Source: a bacterium (GTDB lineage: Bacteria > Patescibacteriota > Patescibacteriia > Patescibacteriales > GWE2-39-37). Taken from it: 5,182 nucleotides of DNA. A program made the position numbers and the translations under genes. Below, piece by piece: positions 1 to 4,726 of this stretch; positions within the stretch are counted from its first letter, which is position 1; each line of letters starts with the position of its first letter. Under the pieces are notes generated by a model that was not told where the DNA came from, did no database searches, and saw only the letters and a list, made by a program, of their open reading frames with translations. Location: positions 1 to 5,182 of the forward strand of contig JAJYMT010000061.1 of assembly GCA_021786695.1 (NCBI GenBank), given 5' to 3'.

Positions 1-1
1 G

Positions 2-1060
2 ATCGCCGTGCTTGAGCCGGTGCGCGTCGGCGGCGTCACCGTGAGCCACGCGACACTGCATAATCTTGACGAAATCGACCGGCTGGACCTGCGTATCGGC
101 GACACGATAATTTTGGAACGCGCCGGCGATGTGATTCCGAAGGTGGTCGAGGTGCTCAAGAAATTGCGCCCGGCCGCCGCTAAAAAAATCGCGGCGCCCG
201 TCCGCTGTCCGATCTGCGGATCGAAGATCGAGCGCCCGGCCGGCGAGGTGGCGCTCCGCTGTTCCAATAAGGATTGCTACGCGGTGACTTTCCGCGGCTT
301 GGCACATTGGACCTCGAGAACCGCCGCCGACATTCCCGGCCTGGGCCCGAAAATCATCGAACAACTGCTGAAGGAGGGTTTGATTCGCGACATCGCCGAC
401 ATTTACCGCCTGACCATCGATGACTTGCTGCCGCTTGAGCGGTTTGCCGAAAAATCAGCCGATAATCTGATCAAGTCGATCGAGGCAAAAAAACAGCTGG
501 AACCGGCGCGTTTCATCTACGGTCTCGGCATCCATCATGTCGGGGAAGAAACGGCGATCCTTCTGGCGAAGGAATTTTCAGTCCCCAGTAATAAATTTTT
601 CCCGCCACAGCGGAGCCCCGCCAAGGCGGAAGCAAACAATTCTTCAATTCTTCAATTTTCAAAAAGAATGCAGGAATTGAAATTGGAAGATCTGCAAGGA
701 TTGCCTGACGTCGGCCCGATCGTGGCGAAAAGCATTTACGATTGGTTTCATAACGAAAAAAATTTAGCATTATTGGATAAACTGGAAAAAAACGGAGTTA
801 ATGTAATCATCCCGAAAGCCGCTGCTCAAAACCAAAAATTCCAAGGGCTGATCTTTGTCTTGACCGGCGGCCTCGCCAGTATGACGCGGGAGGAGGCCAA
901 GCAAAAGATCCGCGAACGCGGAGGGGAGATGTCCGAATCGGTCAGCAAAAAGACATCCTACGTAGTCGCCGGAGAAGCGGCCGGCAGCAAATTGGATAAA
1001 GCGAAGTCGCTCGGGGTCAAAATCATCGACGAAAAGCAATTCATCGCGCTGTTGACATAA
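2..1060 (+). CDS. ligA: NAD-dependent DNA ligase, C-terminal half (5' end outside window)
   Basis: LigA seals nicks in duplex DNA using NAD+ during replication and repair. The open frame runs in from the left edge, so the adenylation domain with its catalytic lysine (roughly the first 330 of a usual ~670 residues) is missing. Numbering from the GTG codon at 8: residues 1-60 are the OB fold, with LEPV, ATLHN and RAGDVIPKV; a four-cysteine zinc finger uses C67, C70, C85 and C90; helix-hairpin-helix repeats span about 105-250, with IPGLGPK, YGLGIHHVGE and LPDVG; the BRCT domain is about 278-350, with VLTGGL and SVSKKTSYVVAGEAAGSKL. Order and motifs match known LigA proteins closely. The stretch between F190 and P233 is about 25 residues longer than in E. 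coli LigA, and its DNA looks like repeat sequence (separate entry). The GTG at 8 is internal, not a start. The gene is followed 65 nt later by gatC. Confidence 0.97.
   Translation: MAVLEPVRVGGVTVSHATLHNLDEIDRLDLRIGDTIILERAGDVIPKVVEVLKKLRPAAAKKIAAPVRCPICGSKIERPAGEVALRCSNKDCYAVTFRGLAHWTSRTAADIPGLGPKIIEQLLKEGLIRDIADIYRLTIDDLLPLERFAEKSADNLIKSIEAKKQLEPARFIYGLGIHHVGEETAILLAKEFSVPSNKFFPPQRSPAKAEANNSSILQFSKRMQELKLEDLQGLPDVGPIVAKSIYDWFHNEKNLALLDKLEKNGVNVIIPKAAAQNQKFQGLIFVLTGGLASMTREEAKQKIRERGGEMSESVSKKTSYVVAGEAAGSKLDKAKSLGVKIIDEKQFIALLT
591..663. repeat. Repeat-derived in-frame insertion in the ligA helix-hairpin-helix region
   Basis: Between ligA residues F190 and P233 the protein is about 25 residues (about 75 nt) longer than E. 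coli LigA. The DNA here holds two adjacent hairpins: CCGC/GCGG at 602-605 and 610-613, and CCGCC/GGCGG at 618-622 and 625-629. They are followed by an 8-bp tandem repeat, ATTCTTCA twice (639-654). The encoded segment (about residues 193-222, rich in P, S, N, K and Q) has none of the usual LigA motifs. The reading frame is kept, so the ligase is probably functional with a surface loop at this point. The exact insertion borders cannot be fixed without an uninterrupted relative. Confidence 0.6.
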
Positions 1061-1090
1061 GGGGTGGTAATTAGTTAGAATTTATAGAGA

Positions 1091-1115
1091 AAAAAAGGGC
1101 TAACCCCTGTTTTTT
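1091..1115. terminator. Weak possible intrinsic terminator between ligA and gatC
   Basis: A short hairpin with AGGG at 1096-1099 and CCCT at 1105-1108 around a 5-nt loop is preceded by an A-tract and followed, after one G, by six T. The A and T tracts could lengthen the stem and make it work on either strand. It ends only 10 nt before the gatC start, so it could equally be a leader structure. The GC stem is only 4 bp, so confidence is low. Confidence 0.3.
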
Positions 1116-1125
1116 ATTACTTGTT

Positions 1126-1419
1126 ATGAAGTTATCGCAAGAAGAGATCAAACACATCGCCAAACTGGCGCGCCTTGAATTGACCGAGGAAGAGCTTTTG
1201 AAATACGGCGAACAGCTTTCGGCGGTTTTGGACTACATCGACCAACTTAAAGAGGTGAATGTCGAGGGGGTAGAGCCGACCGCGCAAGTGACCGGACTGG
1301 TCGATGTTTGGCGCGAAGACCGGGTGCGCGACTGCCCGGAAACGGAGCGCGAAGCGGCGCTCTATGAGGCGCCGGAACTGGAAGGGCGGCAGGTGAAAGT
1401 TAAACGAGTACTGGAATAA
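1126..1419 (+). CDS. gatC: Asp-tRNA(Asn)/Glu-tRNA(Gln) amidotransferase subunit C
   Basis: GatC is the small subunit of the GatCAB amidotransferase. It wraps around GatA and GatB, stabilises the complex and allows mischarged Glu-tRNA(Gln) or Asp-tRNA(Asn) to be amidated in the cytoplasm. The 97-residue protein has the usual family length and landmarks: an N-terminal helix with HIAKLARLELTEEEL (about 10-24), LDYIDQLKEVNVEGVEPT (about 35-52) and a C-terminal WREDRVRDC segment (about 62-70). The ATG at 1126 fits the conserved N-terminus; no Shine-Dalgarno sequence is visible in front of it. gatA lies 402 nt downstream and is separated by an inserted four-helix-bundle gene, whereas gatC and gatA are often directly adjacent. 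The gatC stop codon lies one base before the left inverted repeat of that insert. Confidence 0.95.
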   Translation: MKLSQEEIKHIAKLARLELTEEELLKYGEQLSAVLDYIDQLKEVNVEGVEPTAQVTGLVDVWREDRVRDCPETEREAALYEAPELEGRQVKVKRVLE

Positions 1420-1420
1420 T

Positions 1421-1451
1421 CGCGTAACGTGAAACGCATAACGCATAACGC
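1421..1451 (+). repeat. Left arm of inverted repeat around the four-helix-bundle gene
   Basis: This arm contains the short tandem unit CGCATAA repeated after the start CGCGTAACGTGAAA. It pairs with 1796-1826; the longest uninterrupted paired block is 1433-1444 with 1803-1814 (12 pairs, one of them G-U). The ATG of the four-helix-bundle gene begins directly after it at 1452. Confidence 0.7.
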
Positions 1452-1796
1452 ATGAATTTTCACGACGAACTAAAGCTAACGATGCATCGATACGCTAAGT
1501 TGATCTATAAATCAACAAAAAAATTTCCGAGAGAAGAAGTATACGGAGTTACATCACAAATCAGAAGAGCAGCGATCTCAATCGTATTAAACTATATAGA
1601 AGGATACGCAAGGAGAAGGGGGGATAACTGTAAGGTTTATCAGAATTTTTTATAAACGTCTTATGGTTCACTGAAAGAATCAAAGTATTTATTATTCTTT
1701 TCTTGGGAAGAAAATTATATTACCAAGGAAGAATATAATTTAGCGTTAAACCTGAATGATAAAATTGGCAAGATGCTTTGGAGTATTATGAATTAA
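1452..1796 (+). pseudogene. Four-helix bundle protein (23S rRNA-intervening-sequence protein family), interrupted by an in-frame stop
   Basis: The family (often annotated as four helix bundle protein or S23 ribosomal protein) comprises small helical proteins of about 115-120 residues, often encoded inside intervening sequences in 23S rRNA genes; their function is not established. The first 67 codons show the hallmark block YGVTSQIRRAAISI followed by NYIEGYARR (about residues 31-55). Codon 68 is TAA (1653-1655). The same frame then continues without a shift as TSYGSLKESKYLLFFSWEEN and on to a second TAA at 1794-1796, which gives the normal family length of 114 codons. A GAA-to-TAA change is the simplest explanation, because related proteins commonly have FLE before a YGSL-like block. 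TAA ends the neighbouring genes, so recoding is unlikely. The product is either a 67-residue truncated protein or nothing. The gene is AT-rich compared with its neighbours, which fits acquisition. Confidence 0.85.
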
Positions 1797-1826
1797 CGTT
1801 ACGTGTTATGCGTTGTGTGTTATGCG
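1796..1826 (+). repeat. Right arm of inverted repeat, overlapping the gatA start
   Basis: This arm is the partner of 1421-1451. It begins at the last base of the four-helix-bundle stop codon and runs past the gatA ATG at 1822-1824. If the arms pair in the transcript, the gatA start codon lies within the stem (1822-1824 opposite 1423-1425). Confidence 0.7.
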
Positions 1827-3324
1827 GCTTAACGAACTAACAATAAAACAGGCCCAGGAGAAATTAATCGCCGGAGAGATCACTTCGGTTGATCTGACGC
1901 GCGACTGCCTGCTGGCGATCAAAGAAGCCAACGGGAAGTTGAACGCCTGCCTGACCGTTTGTGAAAAAGAGGCGATGGCGGAGGCGAAGCAGGCGGACGA
2001 ACGGCGCGCGAAAGGGGAAAGCCCTTCGACAAACTCAGGACAGGCGGCTCCGCTGTTAGGCATCCCGTATCTGGCCAAAGATAACATCCTGACCAAAGGC
2101 GTGCGCACCACCGCCTCATCGAAGATTTTGGAAAACTATATCGCGCCCTACGACGCGACCATCATCAGCAAACTGCGCGCGGCCGGGGCGGTGCTTTTGG
2201 GGAAGACCAACCTGGACGAGTTCGCCCATGGCGCCTCGACCGAAAACAGCGCTTTCGGCCCGACCAGAAACCCCTGGGATCTCGCGCGGGTGCCGGGTGG
2301 ATCTTCCGGCGGCTCGGCGGCGGCAGTGGCGGCCGACCTGTGCCTGTTCGCCCTCGGTACCGATACCGGCGGCTCGATCCGCTGTCCGGCCGGCTTCTGC
2401 GGCGTCACCGGCCTCAAGCCCACCTACGGACTCGGTTCGCGTTATGGTCTGGTCGCCATGACCAGTTCCACCGACGTGCCTGGTCCGATCGCCAAGACGG
2501 TTCTTGACGCCGCGCTGGTCGAACAGGCGATCGCCGGTCCGGACGATTTTGATTCAACGGCCGTTGTCCGCGAAATGCCCGACTACGAGGGCGAGCTGAA
2601 AGAGAATCTGTTCGGTTTGAAGATCGGTCTGCCGGAAGAATTTTTCACTTCGGGAACGGACAAAGGGGTGAGCGATCTGATCGATCAGGCGATCGCCAAA
2701 CTGAAAGAATTGGGGGCGGAATTCGTCAAAGTCAGTTTGCCGCACACCAAATACGGCGTGCCGGTCTACTATATCATTACTCCGTCAGAGGTAAGTTCGA
2801 ATCTTGCCCGCCACGACGGCATCCGTTTCGGCTATTCGGCCAAAGACGGCAATCACGACATCACCTCGGTCTATACCAAAAGCCGCGGCCAGGGGTTCGG
2901 ACCCGAGGCCAAACGGCGCATCATGCTCGGCACTTACGCCCTCTCGGCCGGCTATTTCGACGCCTATTATCTCCAGGCCCAGAAAGTCAGGACCAAGATC
3001 AAAGATGAGCTGGACGGGGTCCTCGCTGAAGTTGACTGCCTGTTGACGCCGACCTCGCCCCATCCGGCGTTCAAGATCGGCGAAAAGGCCGCCGATCCTT
3101 TGCAGATGTATCTGGAAGATATTTTCGTCACCTCGCCGTCGCTCGCCGGCTTGCCGGCGATCTCCATCCCGGCAGGTTTCGCGGCCCCCGCCGACGGCGG
3201 GGCGGGACTCCTGCCGGTCGGCCTGCAGCTGATCGGTCCGCGTTTCGGCGAGAATATAATTTTGCGCGTCGGCCACCAATTCCAGCTGGCGACTGATTTT
3301 CATCTGAAAAAACCCTCTTTATAA
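1822..3324 (+). CDS. gatA: Asp-tRNA(Asn)/Glu-tRNA(Gln) amidotransferase subunit A
   Basis: GatA is the glutaminase subunit of GatCAB. It hydrolyses glutamine and passes ammonia to GatB for amidation of mischarged tRNA. This is a 500-residue amidase-signature protein of normal size. The Ser-cisSer-Lys triad is visible: K86 in AKDN, S161 in PGGSSGGSAAA and nucleophile S185 in GTDTGGSIR. Other family blocks include GKTNLDEFAHG, GLKPTYG, the RFGYSAKDG region, RRIMLGTYALSAGYFDAYY and the C-terminal LPVGLQLIGPRF. I chose the ATG at 1822 because RLNELTI matches typical GatA N-termini; a TTG at 1813 in the same frame lies in the repeat arm. The catalytic lysine is at 86 rather than 79 as in S. aureus GatA, which agrees with a repeat-derived insertion at about residues 67-75. 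A second palindrome lies near the C-terminus. No Shine-Dalgarno is seen, and the start codon may be buried in an RNA stem. Confidence 0.97.
   Translation: MRLNELTIKQAQEKLIAGEITSVDLTRDCLLAIKEANGKLNACLTVCEKEAMAEAKQADERRAKGESPSTNSGQAAPLLGIPYLAKDNILTKGVRTTASSKILENYIAPYDATIISKLRAAGAVLLGKTNLDEFAHGASTENSAFGPTRNPWDLARVPGGSSGGSAAAVAADLCLFALGTDTGGSIRCPAGFCGVTGLKPTYGLGSRYGLVAMTSSTDVPGPIAKTVLDAALVEQAIAGPDDFDSTAVVREMPDYEGELKENLFGLKIGLPEEFFTSGTDKGVSDLIDQAIAKLKELGAEFVKVSLPHTKYGVPVYYIITPSEVSSNLARHDGIRFGYSAKDGNHDITSVYTKSRGQGFGPEAKRRIMLGTYALSAGYFDAYYLQAQKVRTKIKDELDGVLAEVDCLLTPTSPHPAFKIGEKAADPLQMYLEDIFVTSPSLAGLPAISIPAGFAAPADGGAGLLPVGLQLIGPRFGENIILRVGHQFQLATDFHLKKPSL
2021..2047. repeat. Dispersed-repeat fragment inside gatA
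   Basis: The stretch CCCTTCGACAAACTCAGGAC (2022-2041), continuing into AGG, resembles a dispersed repeat I recall from many candidate-phylum genomes, whose translations read like PSTSSGQA on one strand and LSLSKG or PELVEG on the other. Here it is translated as SPSTNSGQA (residues 67-75) between ERRAKGE and APLLGIP, where most GatA proteins go straight on. The frame is preserved. The recall of the repeat family is from memory and not a search. Confidence 0.7.
3186..3202. repeat. Perfect 7-bp hairpin inside gatA, possible small insertion
   Basis: CCCCGCC at 3186-3192 and GGCGGGG at 3196-3202 form a perfect stem around a 3-nt loop. They encode part of AAPADGGAG, in a linker (before LPVGLQLIG) that is shorter in S. 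aureus GatA. It may be another repeat-derived insertion. GC-rich coding sequence can also give such a stem by chance, so this is tentative. Confidence 0.35.
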
Positions 3325-3334
3325 ATAATTAACT

Positions 3335-3352
3335 GCCGGCCTTTTGGCTGGC
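3335..3352 (+). promoter_or_regulatory. Hairpin in the gatA-dsbA-like intergenic gap
   Basis: GCCGGCC (3335-3341) and GGCTGGC (3346-3352) form a 7-bp stem with one G-T pair around a TTTT loop. It ends 11 nt before the next start codon. No T-tract follows, so it is not a standard terminator. It could be an mRNA processing or leader element, or a small repeat. Confidence 0.35.
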
Positions 3353-3363
3353 GCACAAACAAG

Positions 3364-4110
3364 ATGAAAGACGGCAATCTCCTGCATCGGTTCAATAAGA
3401 ATCTATTGTTTTATCTTTTGCTCGCGGCCGTCCTGGTCGCCATCGGCTTCACCCTGTTCGGCCATAGAGAGATAAAGACCGCCGCGCCTGCCGAAAAACA
3501 GGGAACCGCGAAAGATAATGTCGATGTCGGCAAGAGCGACCAGGCCCAGGTGGCGCCGGTGCGCGCGATCGGTGCGGACGACCATCTTTGGGGTCCGGCC
3601 GACGCTCCGGTAAAGATGATCATCTATGACGATTTCGAATGCCCGTTCTGCGCCAAGTTCTACCAGACCACCGAGCAGGCGAAAAAGGAGTTCGGCGACA
3701 AGGTGGTGGTCGCCCTAAGGCACTATCCGCTGACCAGCATCCATGTTTACTCGATGCAGGCGGCCATCGCGAGCGAGTGCGCGGCCGAGCAGGGAAAATT
3801 CTGGGAGATGTACAACAAACTTTTCGCCGATAATCTGGCCGGCAACCTGAATGAGACGCAATTCAAGGCGGACGCGAAGATGCTCGGGCTCGATACCGTC
3901 AAATTCGACCAGTGCCTGTTTCAGGAGAAGTACAAGGACAAGATCACCGGCGAGATGCTCGAAGCCAAATCCTTCAACGTTAACGGCACGCCGACTTCGT
4001 TCATCAACGGCGAGATCGTTCCCGGCGCCTATCCGTTCGAGGATTTCACCGGTCCGGACGGCGTGAAGACCGAAGGTATTAAGTCAATAATCAACCGGCA
4101 TTTGAAGTAA
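3364..4110 (+). CDS. DsbA-like membrane-anchored thiol:disulfide oxidoreductase
   Basis: This is a 248-residue thioredoxin-fold protein of the DsbA-like (Thioredoxin_4) type, expected to form or exchange disulfides in exported proteins outside the cytoplasmic membrane. The N-terminus has a basic stretch followed by one hydrophobic segment (about 14-32, LLFYLLLAAVLVAIGFTLF), read as an uncleaved anchor or signal peptide. A polar linker (about 34-68) leads to the catalytic domain. The active site is C93-P-F-C96 in YDDFECPFCAKFY; the cis-proline loop is GTPTSF with P210. Two more cysteines, C139 (ASECAAEQGKFW) and C184 (DQCLF), are placed as in relatives where they are thought to pair structurally. 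The ATG at 3364 gives a sensible signal anchor, but no Shine-Dalgarno is visible. The gene lies 39 nt after gatA and may be co-transcribed, though the functions are unrelated. The partner that reoxidises it (DsbB or VKOR type) is not in the window. Confidence 0.9.
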   Translation: MKDGNLLHRFNKNLLFYLLLAAVLVAIGFTLFGHREIKTAAPAEKQGTAKDNVDVGKSDQAQVAPVRAIGADDHLWGPADAPVKMIIYDDFECPFCAKFYQTTEQAKKEFGDKVVVALRHYPLTSIHVYSMQAAIASECAAEQGKFWEMYNKLFADNLAGNLNETQFKADAKMLGLDTVKFDQCLFQEKYKDKITGEMLEAKSFNVNGTPTSFINGEIVPGAYPFEDFTGPDGVKTEGIKSIINRHLK

Positions 4111-4124
4111 AAGTTTCACTTTTT
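4109..4124 (+). terminator. Weak AT-rich terminator-like hairpin after the DsbA-like gene
   Basis: AAAAGT (4109-4114) and ACTTTT (4118-4123) pair around TTC and run into a T-tract, overlapping the stop codon of the DsbA-like gene. The stem has a single G-C pair, so it is weak. A stronger GC hairpin follows at 4165-4180 but has no T-tract on this strand. Confidence 0.25.
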
Positions 4125-4172
4125 GTCATCCTGACTCCGCGTACCTCTTTTTTTGTCATCCTGACTCCGCGT
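4120..4172 (+). repeat. Tandem 23-bp direct repeat with 30-bp period
   Basis: The 23-bp sequence starting TTTTTGTCATCCTGAC occurs at 4120-4142 and again, identically, at 4150-4172, separated by 7 nt. The first copy is a truncated repeat that stops in the left half of the hairpin; the second continues into the complete element at 4150-4196. This suggests a partial duplication or a second, incomplete insertion at the same place. Confidence 0.85.
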
Positions 4173-4196
4173 CAGCGGAGGAAGGATCTATAATAT
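4150..4196 (+). repeat. REP-like palindromic element, left copy flanking GIY-YIG gene 1
   Basis: The layout is a conserved outer end TTTTTGTCATCCTGA (4150-4164), a hairpin CTCCGC-GTCA-GCGGAG (4165-4180) and a conserved inner end GAAGGATCTATAATAT (4181-4196). An inverted copy with the same ends lies at 4577-4627 on the other side of the GIY-YIG gene. From memory, GTCATCCTGA and GAAGGATCT ends recur in dispersed repeats of environmental bacterial genomes. Confidence 0.75.
4189..4194 (+). promoter_or_regulatory. Candidate -10 box (TATAAT) provided by the repeat end
   Basis: A perfect TATAAT sits at the inner edge of the left repeat, 20 nt before the ATG of GIY-YIG gene 1, in a good place for a short leader. 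No -35 box is seen at the usual spacing; a TTGTCA at 4153 is about 30 nt away, which is too far. The repeat may supply the promoter, but this is weakly supported. Confidence 0.3.
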
Positions 4197-4214
4197 TTTC
4201 CACACGAACAAATA

Positions 4215-4574
4215 ATGAAAAAGGAGTATAAGTTTTTCGTTTACATATTAAGCAATTATAATCGCACCGTTTATTATACCGGCGTAACGAATAATTTAAT
4301 CAGACGATTGATAGAACATCAACACGGACTGGGCTCGGAGTTCACGAGAAAATATAATCTGAATGACTTGTTGTATTATGAAGAGTATAAATATTCTATC
4401 GAGGCGATAAACAGAGAGAAGGAAATTAAGGGCTGGAAAAGAGATAAAAAATTGGATTTGATCAAAAAAGTAAATTCCGGACTCATCGATTTAAGCAAGC
4501 AACTATTCAAGGACTATGGTATTGACGATGAGGAAGTTGGACTGTTTGCAAAAGAATTGGCTTTAAAGAGGTAA
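4215..4574 (+). CDS. GIY-YIG nuclease domain protein (first copy, 119 aa)
   Basis: This is a small single-domain protein of the GIY-YIG nuclease superfamily (UPF0213/UvrC-N-terminal-like). Members cut DNA, and some act as homing endonucleases; the role of these small bacterial versions is largely unknown. Motifs: VYIL (9-12) for GIY; YYTG (20-23) for YIG, with T in place of the usual I; conserved NNLIRRLIEHQ (26-36) with R30/R31 and H35; EFTRKY (42-47); and the likely metal-binding glutamate E68 in INREKEIKGWKR. A C-terminal extension of about 35 residues (85-119), mostly charged, goes beyond the usual domain. No catalytic residue is obviously missing apart from the I-to-T change, so it may be active. 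The gene is AT-rich and is enclosed by inverted copies of one repeat, which suggests a small acquired cassette. No Shine-Dalgarno precedes the ATG. Confidence 0.88.
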   Translation: MKKEYKFFVYILSNYNRTVYYTGVTNNLIRRLIEHQHGLGSEFTRKYNLNDLLYYEEYKYSIEAINREKEIKGWKRDKKLDLIKKVNSGLIDLSKQLFKDYGIDDEEVGLFAKELALKR

Positions 4575-4576
4575 GA

Positions 4577-4627
4577 TATATCATAGATCCTTCGCCCCGC
4601 AAGATGCGGGGCTCAGGATGACAAAAA
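4577..4627 (-). repeat. REP-like palindromic element, right copy flanking GIY-YIG gene 1
   Basis: Read on the minus strand this has the same ends as the left copy: TTTTTGTCATCCTGA (complement of 4613-4627, 15 of 15) and GAAGGATCTATGATAT (complement of 4578-4593, 15 of 16). The central hairpin differs: GCCCCGCA/TGCGGGGC at 4594-4601 and 4605-4612, an 8-bp stem with an AGA loop. Conserved ends with a replaced hairpin core are more telling than a simple duplicate. Its inner edge starts 3 nt after the GIY-YIG stop codon, so it may also act as a transcription end. Confidence 0.75.
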
Positions 4628-4630
4628 TAT

Positions 4631-4721
4631 GGAAGGGTCGCCTAGTGGTCGATGGCGCGCGCTTGTCCCGCGGAGCGGGATCCCGCAGCCCCGCTTAAGC
4701 GGGGCGCCCGCGGGAGAAAGC
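4631..4721 (+). pseudogene. 5' half of tRNA-Ser(GGA), split by a palindromic insert
   Basis: Positions 4631-4665 are identical over 35 nt to the 5' end of the intact tRNA-Ser at 4975-5009: acceptor 5' strand, D arm, 5' anticodon stem and loop up to the first anticodon base. A 50-nt palindrome then intervenes (4666-4715), and GAAAGC at 4716-4721 continues the tRNA match (5010-5015). The fragment therefore matches 41 consecutive tRNA bases once the palindrome is removed. The variable arm, T arm and 3' acceptor strand are absent, so it cannot make a tRNA. It lies directly upstream of GIY-YIG gene 2 and looks like a duplication left by insertion of that gene. Confidence 0.9.
4666..4715. repeat. 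50-nt nested palindrome (three-way junction) inserted in the tRNA anticodon loop
   Basis: The outer inverted repeat TCCCGCGG (4666-4673) and CCGCGGGA (4708-4715) is perfect over 8 bp. It encloses two palindromes: GCGGGATCCCGC (4675-4686) and GCCCCGCTTAAGCGGGGC (4688-4705; 7-bp stem, TTAA loop). As RNA or single-stranded DNA it would fold into a stem with two side hairpins. Its edges are sharp: the tRNA sequence resumes without loss or target duplication on both sides. The GCCCCGC/GCGGGGC arm also occurs in the hairpin at 4594-4612, so related palindromes recur here. Confidence 0.85.
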
Positions 4722-4726
4722 TTATT

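Larger units (their letters stand above)
1421..1826 (+). mobile_element. IVS-like insert: four-helix-bundle gene bracketed by 31-nt inverted repeats
   Basis: This unit fills the gatC-gatA junction exactly. Its ends, 1421-1451 and 1796-1826, are imperfect inverted repeats. In RNA, 23 of the 31 opposed positions form Watson-Crick pairs, 5 form G-U pairs and only 3 are mismatched. The core is CGTTATG-type tandem sequence. The single gene inside belongs to the four-helix-bundle family first described from 23S rRNA intervening sequences, which are also stem-forming inserts carrying such a gene. The inside is clearly AT-rich while gatC and gatA are GC-rich. I infer a small inserted element. Whether it is still mobile is unknown, and its gene is broken. 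Confidence 0.6.

Noticed and set aside
1653..1655. TAA as a sense codon (alternative genetic code)
   Set aside because: ligA, gatC, gatA, the DsbA-like gene and GIY-YIG gene 1 all end at TAA at the expected family length, so TAA is a stop here.
1806..2119. Minus-strand open frames with PEFVEG and VLSLSKG
   Set aside because: They are antisense to gatA and arise from the dispersed repeat; the plus-strand frame has a full GatA with its triad.
2785..3303. 172-codon minus-strand open frame
   Set aside because: It is a shadow of gatA in GC-rich sequence, with no recognisable domain and low-complexity R/G/E-rich content.
4120..4196. CRISPR array
   Set aside because: There are only two copies of a 23-bp sequence with a 7-nt gap, and one continues into a palindromic element. 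No spacers of normal size and no cas genes are present.
4652..4726. N-terminal extension of GIY-YIG gene 2 from an upstream ATG
   Set aside because: It translates the tRNA fragment and the nested palindrome; family similarity starts at the ATG at 4727.
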